Assembly (NCBI RefSeq): GCF_937880195.1 | Contig: NZ_CALFLA010000081.1 | Coordinates: forward strand, 1 to 64,000 | Source: an uncultured Blautia sp. | GTDB taxonomy: Bacteria; Bacillota; Clostridia; Lachnospirales; Lachnospiraceae | Direction of reading: 5' to 3' | Length of the DNA stretch: 64,000 nucleotides | Part shown: piece by piece, positions 53,089-60,442 of the stretch | Numbering within the stretch: position 1 is the stretch's first letter | Layout: each line of letters starts with the position of its first letter | Program-made: the position numbers and the translations under genes | The notes under the pieces: generated by a model | The model's input: only the letters and a program-made list of their open reading frames with translations | The model's database searches: none | What the model was told of the DNA's origin: nothing

Positions 53089-53925
53089 TTATTCTTTTAC
53101 TCCGCCTGTAGTCAGGCCTGCAATGATCTTTTTCTGGAAAATCAGTACAAGGATGATTAGCGGAACAGTTACTACCACTGTAGCCGCCGCCATATCGCCC
53201 CATGGCAGCTCATAATTGCTTGGGAAAAGAGCAATTCCCACAGGAACAGTTCTCATATTGTCATTTGTCATAAAGGTCAGCGCATAAATATATTCATTCC
53301 ATGCGTTGATAAATACGATCAAAGCTACTGAAAAAGTTGCAGGTTTAATAAGCGGAAGCATAATGGTAAAAAAGATCTTTCCTCTGGAACAGCCGTCAAT
53401 GGCAGCAGCCTCCTCAAATCCTTTTGGAAGCTGCGCAAAGAAATTGGTTAATAACCAGATCGCCAGGGGCAGAGCAAAAGTAATATAAGGAAGGATCAGA
53501 CCTGCATAGGTATTCAAAAGCTTCAGGTTCTTCAAAAGAAGATAGATCGGGCTTAAGGTTGCTATGGTAGGAAACATGGAAATACTTAAAATTGCCATAA
53601 GCATTATTTTTTTTCCTTTAAAGCGAAGTCTGGCAAGGGCATAAGCTGCAGACGCGCCGATCAGAATACTGAGCGCCGTTGTGGTCAGCGCCACAATAAA
53701 ACTATTTAAAAGATACCTTCCAAAAGGATGCTTGGTAAATACATTTACATAAAAATCTCCGTGTACGCTGCTTGGGATCCATTTTGCCGGGATTGCAGAG
53801 ATCTCTGACAGAGGCTTGATGGAAGTCATAAACTGCCAGAAAAACGGAAGAACAATAATTCCTACAAAAAACACTACAAATATGATAAATGCTGCTTTTT
53901 TTACAATTTTTCCTGCTTTTTCCAA
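53089..53925 (-). CDS. carbohydrate ABC transporter permease (MalG-like)
   Basis: CUT1-type membrane subunit with six hydrophobic segments and the EAA loop EEAAAIDGCSRGKIFFTIMLPLIKPA. The start is given as TTG 53925. The ribosome site AGGAGG at ~53940-53935 is directly against the GTG at 53934 but lies an ideal 8 bp before this TTG. With GTG the protein would be three residues longer. It follows the partner permease by a few bases and precedes an aldo/keto reductase. Function requires a CUT1 ATPase, which is not encoded here; a shared MsmK-type ATPase is expected elsewhere. Confidence 0.88.
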   Translation of the reverse strand: MEKAGKIVKKAAFIIFVVFFVGIIVLPFFWQFMTSIKPLSEISAIPAKWIPSSVHGDFYVNVFTKHPFGRYLLNSFIVALTTTALSILIGASAAYALARLRFKGKKIMLMAILSISMFPTIATLSPIYLLLKNLKLLNTYAGLILPYITFALPLAIWLLTNFFAQLPKGFEEAAAIDGCSRGKIFFTIMLPLIKPATFSVALIVFINAWNEYIYALTFMTNDNMRTVPVGIALFPSNYELPWGDMAAATVVVTVPLIILVLIFQKKIIAGLTTGGVKE

Positions 53926-53937
53926 AACGTCCACCTC

Positions 53938-54846
53938 CTACAGTTCTGTCAGACGGTTGCCCATCAGCTTCATATAAATCATACTGATGATAAACACAAC
54001 CACAAAAATCAATACTGCAAGGGACGATCCGTAACCAAAATCAAGGAATTTCATCAGGTTATTATAAGCATATACAGAAATACTTTCGGTTCCATTTGCA
54101 CCGCCTGTCATAACAGATATCAGGTCAAATACACGGAATGCGTCCAGAGTACGGAACAAAAGCGCAACAAGAACTGTTGTTTTTACTGTAGGCAGCGTTA
54201 CATAGAGGAATCTTTGTATTACATTTGCACCGTCTATCTTTGCCGCTTCATACATTTCATCTGGAACCATCTGAAGACCTGCAAGAATCAGAAGCGCCAT
54301 ATAAGGAGCCGTCTTCCAGATATCTGTGATCACAAGCGCCATAAAAGAACCATCAGCAGTACTAAGCCATGCCTTATAACTGTCGATCACTCCTATTCTG
54401 CACAAAATATCATTAAAAAGGCCATACTGGTCGTTGTAAATAAATTTCCACATCATTGCGGAAACAGAAGTTGGAATAGCCCAGGGAATCAGAATAGCCG
54501 CACGTACAAGTCCTTTTGCCTTAAATCCCTGATTCATAATAAGGGCTGACGAAAATCCGATCAGTAATTCAAAAAATACTGTCACCACAGTAAACTTTAA
54601 AGTAAACAAAATTGCGTCTAACGCACGGGAATCCTGAAAAATCTTCGCGTAATTTTTAAATCCAATGAACGGATAGCCGCTTAAGGGATCTGTGAGAACC
54701 ATTTCATGGAGACTCAGCCAGAACGTACGAAGTATAGGGTAAACTGCCACTACCGCCAGGCAGATAAGCGCCGGAGCCATCATGATCCATGCGTCTCTTG
54801 TTTCTGTCTTTTCCAGTGATCCCCTTCCTTTTTTTGCCTTTCTCAT
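53938..54846 (-). CDS. carbohydrate ABC transporter permease (MalF-like)
   Basis: CUT1-type membrane subunit of about 302 residues with six hydrophobic segments (AWIMMAPALICLAVVAVYPILRTFWLSLH first). The EAA loop is YEAAKIDGANVIQRFLYVTLPTVK. The start at 54846 (MRKAKKGRGS) has GGGAGAG upstream. The frame stays open to 55023 only through the structured element at 54875-55077, which lacks a ribosome site and does not look coding. Confidence 0.9.
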   Translation of the reverse strand: MRKAKKGRGSLEKTETRDAWIMMAPALICLAVVAVYPILRTFWLSLHEMVLTDPLSGYPFIGFKNYAKIFQDSRALDAILFTLKFTVVTVFFELLIGFSSALIMNQGFKAKGLVRAAILIPWAIPTSVSAMMWKFIYNDQYGLFNDILCRIGVIDSYKAWLSTADGSFMALVITDIWKTAPYMALLILAGLQMVPDEMYEAAKIDGANVIQRFLYVTLPTVKTTVLVALLFRTLDAFRVFDLISVMTGGANGTESISVYAYNNLMKFLDFGYGSSLAVLIFVVVFIISMIYMKLMGNRLTEL

Positions 54847-54874
54847 TATTTCTCTCCCTTCTTGCCCAAAAACA

Positions 54875-55077
54875 CGCAGGCATGTCCGGCAGGTTACTCC
54901 CACCGGTACAACGAAAACTAAATTTCTGCTATATTGACATAGAATAATCGTTCCATATACAAGGCGGAGGAATGAGACGTAGCGGTAACTACGGCGATTG
55001 ACACCAACAATGCAGATGAACAATTAGTAAAGTCAATATGGCAATTACTTAGTATTCGTTGTACTAGCATGCCTGCG
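54875..55077 (-). other. long multi-stem inverted-repeat element between binding protein and permease genes
   Basis: Outer arms CGCAGGCATG (54875-54884) and CATGCCTGCG (55068-55077) are exact complements. Inside, GTACAACGAAnACTAA (54906-54921) pairs with 55049-55064 over 15 bp with one mismatch. TGCTATATTGAC (54927-54938) pairs with 55032-55043 over 12 bp with one G-T. The centre has CGTAG/CTACG, and the interval 54886-54905 forms a CCGG-closed side hairpin. Read on the minus strand, the outer stem is followed by TGTTTTTG. It fits a folded RNA ending in a weak terminator, or a small inverted-repeat mobile element. No known class was recognised. Confidence 0.65.
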
Positions 55078-55086
55078 CTTTATCAA

Positions 55087-56364
55087 TTACTTGTTTAATT
55101 CCTCCAGTTCTCCCTGAAGAGCTTCAATAGCGTCTTTTACTTCTGTCTCTCCTACAAGAGCCTCATGGATATTTCTCTGGATCGCATCAGAAACCTTTGC
55201 ATACTTCGGAGAAAGCGGTCTTGACTTTCCGGTTGCGATAATGTCAACAAACTCCTCATAGAACGGAATTGCTTCCAAAATTTCAGCGTCTGTATATACA
55301 GATTCTACTACCGGTGGCTGAGAAGAGATCAGAGTCATTTCTTTCTGAGTTTCCGGGCTTGCCATATAGGAAATAAAATCTGCCGCTGCTTCCTTATGCT
55401 GGTCATCAATGTTATTATTGATCACAAGATCAAGTCCTCCAAGACATGTGTGTGATTCTGTTCCGCTTGGACCTACAGGAAGTTTTGTTGCCGCAATCTT
55501 ACCTGTTACCTTGGATCCCTCGTCCTGTCCACTGCTCCAGAAACCGGACCAGTCGCGGATAAAGAGACATTTACCTTCTTTAAATACCTGCTCGCTCTCT
55601 GTTTCTGCATATGTTGTAACTCCTTCTGGAGCATATTCGTCAACAAGTTTTTTCATGATCTCAGTTGCCTCGATGTTGTTTTCGGAATTTACAACCGGAT
55701 TTCCGTCCTTGTCAAGAATATCTCCGCCGTTGCTCCATACATATTCTACCCAGTTACATACAAGCGCCTCTGACTGTGCTGCCTGGAAATCAGCTCCATA
55801 TTCTACGCCGTTAATTCCCACTGCCTTATCTGCAAGCTCCATCCAGCCTTCCCATGTTGTTGGAACTTCTGCTCCAAGCTCTTCCAGTACGTCGGAACGA
55901 TAGAAAAGAACACTGGAGTTTGTAAACCATGGCATTGCAACCAGCTTGCCGTCAATAGTAGCTCCCTCTACAGGGCCTGTCAGCATTCCTTCTGTAACAG
56001 ACGGATCTACCAGGTCTGTCAGATCTGCCAGCCATCCTGCGGAACCAAATTCACTGATATAAGTAACATCAAGTCCCATAACATCTACGCTGGTATCACC
56101 AGAAGCAAGTTTGTTTACAAAATCATCATGTACCGTATTGGCATCCTGCGGAAGAATTACTGTTTCTACCTGAACCTTGTCCTGACTCTCGTTGTATGCG
56201 TCTACAATTTTCTGGGTCGGTTCTCCCACACCCTGATCAAAAGAAAATGTAATTGTTACTGGTTTCTCCTCTGCCATTACATTTGTGGGAAGAGCCATAA
56301 CGGATCCTGCCATTACCCCTGCGGTCAGAATAGTTGTTGCCTTTTTCCATCGTCTTGTTGTCAT
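55087..56364 (-). CDS. sugar ABC transporter substrate-binding protein (family 1)
   Basis: Extracellular MalE-type binding protein of 425 residues. The signal peptide (MTTRRWKKATTILTAGVMAGSVMALPTNVMAEE) has an AxA-type end and no lipobox Cys. The mature part has VTITFSFDQGVGEPTQKIVDAYNE, DVMGLDVTYISEFGSAGWLADLTDLVD, VPTTWEGWMELADKAV and GGLDLVINNNIDDQHKEAAADFISYM, typical for CUT1 binders. RBS AAGGAGG is clear. It is the first gene of a five-gene operon with LacI-type operators upstream. Substrate is unknown. Confidence 0.9.
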   Translation of the reverse strand: MTTRRWKKATTILTAGVMAGSVMALPTNVMAEEKPVTITFSFDQGVGEPTQKIVDAYNESQDKVQVETVILPQDANTVHDDFVNKLASGDTSVDVMGLDVTYISEFGSAGWLADLTDLVDPSVTEGMLTGPVEGATIDGKLVAMPWFTNSSVLFYRSDVLEELGAEVPTTWEGWMELADKAVGINGVEYGADFQAAQSEALVCNWVEYVWSNGGDILDKDGNPVVNSENNIEATEIMKKLVDEYAPEGVTTYAETESEQVFKEGKCLFIRDWSGFWSSGQDEGSKVTGKIAATKLPVGPSGTESHTCLGGLDLVINNNIDDQHKEAAADFISYMASPETQKEMTLISSQPPVVESVYTDAEILEAIPFYEEFVDIIATGKSRPLSPKYAKVSDAIQRNIHEALVGETEVKDAIEALQGELEELNK

Positions 56365-56407
56365 GATTATTTCCTCCTTTTTCTTTACATTTCATATATT
56401 CTTTCAT

Positions 56408-56422
56408 GCTGTCCCGGACAGC
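56408..56422. promoter_or_regulatory. perfect 15 bp dyad in the sugar operon leader
   Basis: GCTGTCC-C-GGACAGC lies 44 bp before the binding-protein start. A one-base centre favours a protein-binding dyad over an RNA hairpin. Confidence 0.4.
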
Positions 56423-56446
56423 TAAAAGTTCTCATTTGGAAATATC

Positions 56447-56462
56447 AGGAAAACGTTTACCT
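56447..56462. promoter_or_regulatory. LacI-type operator 1 (or CcpA cre site)
   Basis: AGGAAAACGTTTACCT has the central CG and half-sites of LacI-family operators. It matches the sites at 56556 and 57661 and is also near the cre consensus. Confidence 0.65.
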
Positions 56463-56555
56463 TGTTTTCCAAAAAAAATATTATTTTAACGGATTTATGA
56501 AGTAGTTTTTACCAATTTTTTCTTTTCTTCTTTGTATATTTTATACAAACACTCA

Positions 56556-56570
56556 AGAAAACGCTTTCCT
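56556..56570. promoter_or_regulatory. LacI-type operator 2
   Basis: AGAAAACGCTTTCCT shares GAAAACGnTTnCC with operator 1. The centres lie 109 bp apart, about ten helical turns, which would permit looping. Confidence 0.6.
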
Positions 56571-56584
56571 ATTTTCTTTAAAGT

Positions 56585-56606
56585 TAGAGCTGTTTTCACA
56601 GCTCTA
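56585..56606 (-). terminator. hairpin after the LacI-family gene
   Basis: TAGAGCTGT/ACAGCTCTA, 9 bp with a 4 nt loop, 17 bp after the gene; the following AACTTTAAAG is a weak T-run, so termination may be incomplete. Confidence 0.5.
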
Positions 56607-56622
56607 TGTTATTCTTATTCTT

Positions 56623-57639
56623 TTATACCAGACTTCTGGTAGTACTTCTGCGAATAATCTTATGTGGAACATATTCTATGACTGGCACATTCTTTTCTTC
56701 ATTCATCAGCCTTGACAGCATCATAGCCGCCTTCTCTCCTTCATCATAATAAGAAATACGCACTGTCGACAGCTCCGGTCTGATATAAGTAGCAAATTCC
56801 GAGTCGTCAAATCCAATCACAGAGATATCCTCAGGAACACGCACCTTCATATTATCCAAATACTGTATTGCTCCCACTGCAATTACATCACTGCCTGTCA
56901 CAACAGCTGTAGGAAGCCGGCTGTTCTCTTCATAGATCCTTTTCATCCCTTCATAACCAAAGGCAAATGAAAATTCTCCCTGACCGATGTAAGACTCTCT
57001 CACCGGAATCCCTACTTCCTCAAGAGCTCTTCTGTAGCCCTTAAGACGCTTCTTTCCTGAAGAATAATCGTTCTGGGGTCCTCCCAGGTAAGCGATTCTG
57101 GTATGTCCGTTATCCATAAGAAACTTCACTGCATCATATACAGCTTCCACGTTGTTATGTATCACCGTATTCAGAACTCCCTCGTCCTCAGATGCCTCCT
57201 GAGTCATAAGCACTACAGGATAGCTCTTCTCCATCATAGTCTTTACAAGCGTATGGTTTACATCCACTCCTGCAAAAAGAAGCCCTTCTATCTGTTTCTC
57301 CTCCAAAACATCCAGAAGCTTCAACTCGTTTTCAAGCCGCCCCTGAGATTCACAGAGGATCACTGTGTAACCCTGCTTTGCAAAAATATGATTAATACCC
57401 TTTGTCAGCTTGCCGAATACTGCATTGGAGATATCTGGAACAATAATTCCTATGGTGTTTGTCTTCTTTGTGATCAATCCCTGTGCAAGACTGTTTGGCT
57501 TAAAATTATTCCTCTCAATTACCTCATATACTCTCTCCCGAAGCGCTGCGCTTACAGGCTTGGTCTTATTGATCACTCTGGATACCGTAGCTATAGATAC
57601 TCCGGCCTCCCTTGCGATATCTTCGATTGTTATAGCCAT
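56623..57639 (-). CDS. LacI-family transcriptional regulator
   Basis: Sugar-responsive repressor of 338 residues. The helix-turn-helix is at the N-terminus (MAITIEDIAREAGVSIATVSRVINKTKPVSAALRERV) with hinge NNFKPNSLAQGL. The effector domain follows (TIGIIVPDISNAVFGKLTKGI, IAYLGGPQNDYSSGKKRLKGYRRAL, DISVIGFDDSEFATYIRPELSTVRI). The start at 57639 has GGGAGAG; the longer frame is leader. It lies directly upstream of the ABC sugar operon, and its own promoter carries a matching operator, so it probably represses both itself and the operon. Confidence 0.94.
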   Translation of the reverse strand: MAITIEDIAREAGVSIATVSRVINKTKPVSAALRERVYEVIERNNFKPNSLAQGLITKKTNTIGIIVPDISNAVFGKLTKGINHIFAKQGYTVILCESQGRLENELKLLDVLEEKQIEGLLFAGVDVNHTLVKTMMEKSYPVVLMTQEASEDEGVLNTVIHNNVEAVYDAVKFLMDNGHTRIAYLGGPQNDYSSGKKRLKGYRRALEEVGIPVRESYIGQGEFSFAFGYEGMKRIYEENSRLPTAVVTGSDVIAVGAIQYLDNMKVRVPEDISVIGFDDSEFATYIRPELSTVRISYYDEGEKAAMMLSRLMNEEKNVPVIEYVPHKIIRRSTTRSLV

Positions 57640-57660
57640 ATTCTCTCTCCCTGCACATAA

Positions 57661-57679
57661 TAGGAAAAGGTTTTCCTTA
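57661..57679. promoter_or_regulatory. LacI-type operator 3 (autoregulation)
   Basis: TAGGAAAAGGTTTTCCTTA is a near-perfect dyad immediately downstream of the -10 of the LacI gene, covering the expected start of transcription. Confidence 0.7.
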
Positions 57680-57686
57680 CACTTGT

Positions 57687-57715
57687 ATACTACCATTTTT
57701 TATACTGTACGTCAA
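57687..57715 (-). promoter_or_regulatory. promoter of the LacI-family gene
   Basis: TTGACG (57710-57715), 17 bp, TAGTAT (57687-57692) on the minus strand. Confidence 0.7.
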
Positions 57716-57825
57716 TTCTTTTTTCATAGTTTCTGTTACTTTTGTCAGTATTCCATAATAAAATATATATACTTTTATGCAGATTGTCTGATATTTTCCT
57801 TTTTTAGCAGGCAGTAAATTTTTCT

Positions 57826-57854
57826 TTGCAATATGCCTAAAACAATGCCATAAT
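57826..57854 (+). promoter_or_regulatory. promoter of the nitroreductase gene
   Basis: TTGCAA (57826-57831), 17 bp, CATAAT (57849-57854), 33 bp before the start. Confidence 0.65.
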
Positions 57855-57887
57855 AATACTATCTTATTTACAGCAAGGAGGATTATC

Positions 57888-58424
57888 ATGGAATTTCAAA
57901 ACCTGATTGAAAAAAGAAGATCCATACGCAAATACAGCGCTGAAGGCTCTGTTTCCAGAGAAGATCTCATGGAAATGATCCGGGCTGCCCAGGAAGCCCC
58001 TTCCTGGAAAAATTCCCAGACAGGCCGCTACTACTGCCTCACCTCAGAAGAAATGACCAGCCGCTTCCGTTCCACCTGCCTTCCAGAAGGCAACGCCTTA
58101 AAAACCCAGAACGCCGCTCTTATTGTTACCACCTTTGTCCGTAACCGTTCCGGTTTCCAAAAAGACGGCACACCTGACAACGAGCTTGGCAACGGATGGG
58201 GCTGCTACGACCTTGGACTTCAAAACGCAACTCTTCTCCTGAAAGCTCAGGATATGGGATACGGAACCCTGGTCATCGGACTTAGGGACGCAGACAGCAT
58301 CCGAGATCTTCTGTCTATTCCAGAAGAAGAAATCATCACAGCAGTTATCGCAGTTGGCATTCCTGCTGAAGAACCTGCACGCCCCAAACGAAAAGAAACC
58401 TCAGATATTGTAAAATTCTTCTGA
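57888..58424 (+). CDS. nitroreductase-family protein
   Basis: FMN-dependent oxidoreductase of 178 residues, among the short members of the family. The N-terminus FQNLIEKRRSIRKYSAEGSVSREDLMEMIRAAQEAPSWKNSQTGRYY contains the FMN-phosphate-binding RRSIRKY motif and PSWKNSQ. ALIVTTFVRN and GYGTLVIGLRD follow the family pattern. RBS AAGGAGG is strong. It is a single gene with its own promoter and terminator, divergent from the LacI gene. Natural substrate is unknown. Confidence 0.93.
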   Translation: MEFQNLIEKRRSIRKYSAEGSVSREDLMEMIRAAQEAPSWKNSQTGRYYCLTSEEMTSRFRSTCLPEGNALKTQNAALIVTTFVRNRSGFQKDGTPDNELGNGWGCYDLGLQNATLLLKAQDMGYGTLVIGLRDADSIRDLLSIPEEEIITAVIAVGIPAEEPARPKRKETSDIVKFF

Positions 58425-58442
58425 TTACCTGTTACATAATAA

Positions 58443-58500
58443 TTCCCCGCTCAATCCAGACAGTCTCACGACCTCCGGAAAGAGCGGGGAATATTTTTCT
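58443..58500 (+). terminator. terminator of the nitroreductase gene
   Basis: TTCCCCGCTC (58443-58452) pairs exactly with GAGCGGGGAA (58482-58491), followed by TATTTTTCTTTTT. Confidence 0.88.
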
Positions 58501-58679
58501 TTTTCATTCACGCCGTATGCGTTTCTCTCTTTTTTATATATTTTATCAACTTTTTATAGTTTATCAATATGTGGCATTATTTGTGGGCAGAAAATTTATT
58601 CATTTTTTCTTCTTTTTCAAAACAATTTTTTTAAAAAACATGATATATTATAGGAAAGCACCAAAGAAAGGATAAAATC

Positions 58680-60146
58680 ATGTCTATATTTTCAGAAATG
58701 CTAAGTGAATATATCCGCGAAAAAGAAATCAAGGTTTTTTCTCTTGTAAAATACTGTGGAACAGACCGTTCAACCATGTACAAAATCATAAACGGCAAAC
58801 GCAATCCTCCAACTCCTGAACTCTTCCAGAAAATCTCTGATTTTTTACACCTGACGCCAGTTGAATACCAGCGTTTTGAAGAAGCCTGGAAGATCACCCT
58901 TACAGGCCATGACGTCTACTATCGGAGAAAAAGCGTGGAAAATTTTATTTCTTACTTTCCCTCTCCTGCATCTGTTTCCATTCCTGATCAGCCGGATTTT
59001 CATATTTCCGAAGAAACATGCAGAAGTCCTCAGGCAGCTTCTACCATTATCTCCCGCCAGCAGCTTAACGCTCACCTTCATCATATGCTTTTAACCGAAT
59101 CCGGGAAGAAATCTGGAAAGATCGCCCTTCTTCTGCAGCCGGACTATGATTTTCTTTTCGGCCTGCTTTCCAGTCTGAAGCCTTCCGGCTCTCTGAAAAT
59201 CCAGCATCTGCTCTGCATCACCGGAAAAGACACTTTTACAGATCAGAATTACCTTTATAACTTAAGCTGCCTGCGTAAAATATTTCCTCTTTATATGGCA
59301 GGCCTTGATTACGTACCGCGGTTCTTTTATGACCAGATCCAGTCCCATTACCATAATTTTAATATGTTCCCCTGCCTGATCCTCACTTCAGACCAAGCGT
59401 TGATGTGCGACCCTGAATATAAATCAGGAATCCTTTATAACAGCCTGGAAATCGTAGAACTTCTGTGGAAGGAATTTCTCAGTTTTTATGACAAATGCTC
59501 TTCCCTGTTCACCTGCGCTCCCCTTTTTCCAGAATCACCTGACGCTTACTTTGACATACTTCTGGACACCACAGATCAGGATCTCTTTATTGGTATACAG
59601 CCTGAATCCTGCTTTACTCCTTTTTTTACACCCTCTTTGCTGAATGAAATTTTTAATCACGATATCCCTTATGGAGAAAAAATCCTTCAGTCTGCACTGA
59701 AATCCTTTGACAACAACCGACGCAAACTCCTTCTTGGTAAATTTATTCTTTATTTTACAGAAGAAGGTATCGAATATTTTGCCCGCACCGGACTTATTGA
59801 GGAATTTCCAAGAATGTTTTATACGCCGCTGAATCCAGATCAGAGACTTCAGCTTCTTAACGCAGTTCTCTCCAGCTGTCAGGACGGCGCTTACAGAATC
59901 CTGAAACATCCCCTGGGCCACCTTCCGGCCAACCTGCGGCTTTATATACGAAACGGCCAGTGCTGCATTTCTTTTATTAATAATGAAATGGAAATCGTCC
60001 TCCTCCAGATCCTGGAATCCAGCTTCTTTGCTACTTTTCAGGATTATATGGAAAATATGGAGACTTCCTGCTACTACACAGAAGAAGAAAGCTCCGCAAT
60101 AATCCAACGTCTTATAGACAGACTGCATACAGGAGAATGGCAGTAA
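58680..60146 (+). CDS. uncharacterised protein with N-terminal XRE-type helix-turn-helix
   Basis: A 488-residue protein. Residues ~5-65 form a helix-turn-helix (EYIREKEIKVFSLVKYCGTDRSTMYKIINGKRNPPTPELFQKISDFLHLTPVE). The remaining ~420 residues are soluble and not recognised. They contain a Ser/Pro linker, then mixed alpha/beta sequence rich in Leu, Phe and Tyr (IQHLLCITGKDTFTDQNYLYNLSCL, GKFILYFTEEGIEYFARTGLIEEFPRMFY). It looks like a one-component regulator with a large sensing domain of unknown ligand. The RBS (AAAGGATAAAATC) is modest. It stands alone, with an A/T-rich 255 bp upstream region in which no clear promoter was identified. Confidence 0.75.
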   Translation: MSIFSEMLSEYIREKEIKVFSLVKYCGTDRSTMYKIINGKRNPPTPELFQKISDFLHLTPVEYQRFEEAWKITLTGHDVYYRRKSVENFISYFPSPASVSIPDQPDFHISEETCRSPQAASTIISRQQLNAHLHHMLLTESGKKSGKIALLLQPDYDFLFGLLSSLKPSGSLKIQHLLCITGKDTFTDQNYLYNLSCLRKIFPLYMAGLDYVPRFFYDQIQSHYHNFNMFPCLILTSDQALMCDPEYKSGILYNSLEIVELLWKEFLSFYDKCSSLFTCAPLFPESPDAYFDILLDTTDQDLFIGIQPESCFTPFFTPSLLNEIFNHDIPYGEKILQSALKSFDNNRRKLLLGKFILYFTEEGIEYFARTGLIEEFPRMFYTPLNPDQRLQLLNAVLSSCQDGAYRILKHPLGHLPANLRLYIRNGQCCISFINNEMEIVLLQILESSFFATFQDYMENMETSCYYTEEESSAIIQRLIDRLHTGEWQ

Positions 60147-60248
60147 TTTTCAGGCGCTTTTACTGTATACTATCCACAAAATACAGTCTTTAACAGACGC
60201 TTTACTATTCAAAAGCAACATAGTCTTTGATATTTTTTTGTCAAACCA

Positions 60249-60277
60249 TTGACAAAACCGCGCAATTATGATACTAT
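60249..60277 (+). promoter_or_regulatory. fhs promoter
   Basis: TTGACA (60249-60254), 17 bp, TACTAT (60272-60277), directly upstream of the ZTP aptamer. Confidence 0.8.
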
Positions 60278-60304
60278 TCAATCATCAATTTAAAACGTCT
60301 CTGA

Positions 60305-60370
60305 CAACTGACGGAAACGTGGATAACCACAAGGGAATCAGAGAGAGTTGAAGCCGACCGTCTGGGCAGT
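60305..60370 (+). promoter_or_regulatory. ZTP riboswitch (pfl motif)
   Basis: The conserved parts are in order: ACGGAAACGTGGATAACCAC, AAGGGAA, and the 3' hallmark GCCGACCGTCTGGGC. The motif senses the purine/folate alarmone ZTP and is often found before fhs. It is followed by an overlapping terminator. Confidence 0.93.
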
Positions 60371-60403
60371 ATTTGATCCACTTTCAGATACTGTCCTTTT
60401 TTT
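60364..60403 (+). terminator. ZTP riboswitch expression-platform terminator
   Basis: GGGCAGTATTTGA (60364-60376) pairs with TCAGATACTGTCC (60384-60396), then T7. Its 5' arm uses the last conserved bases of the aptamer, so ligand binding should prevent termination. Confidence 0.9.
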
Positions 60404-60442
60404 ACCAGGGGCTTCCGTTTTATAATGAAAGGAGAAAAACTT

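Noticed and set aside
54847..55023. N-terminal extension of the MalF-like permease
   Set aside because: It would add ~59 residues translated from the inverted-repeat element, without a ribosome site; the ATG at 54846 has GGGAGAG and a normal permease start.
54875..55077. Group II intron fragment or integron attC site
   Set aside because: No domain V-like hairpin, no maturase, and no attC core RYYYAAC/GTTRRRY pair in the required arrangement.
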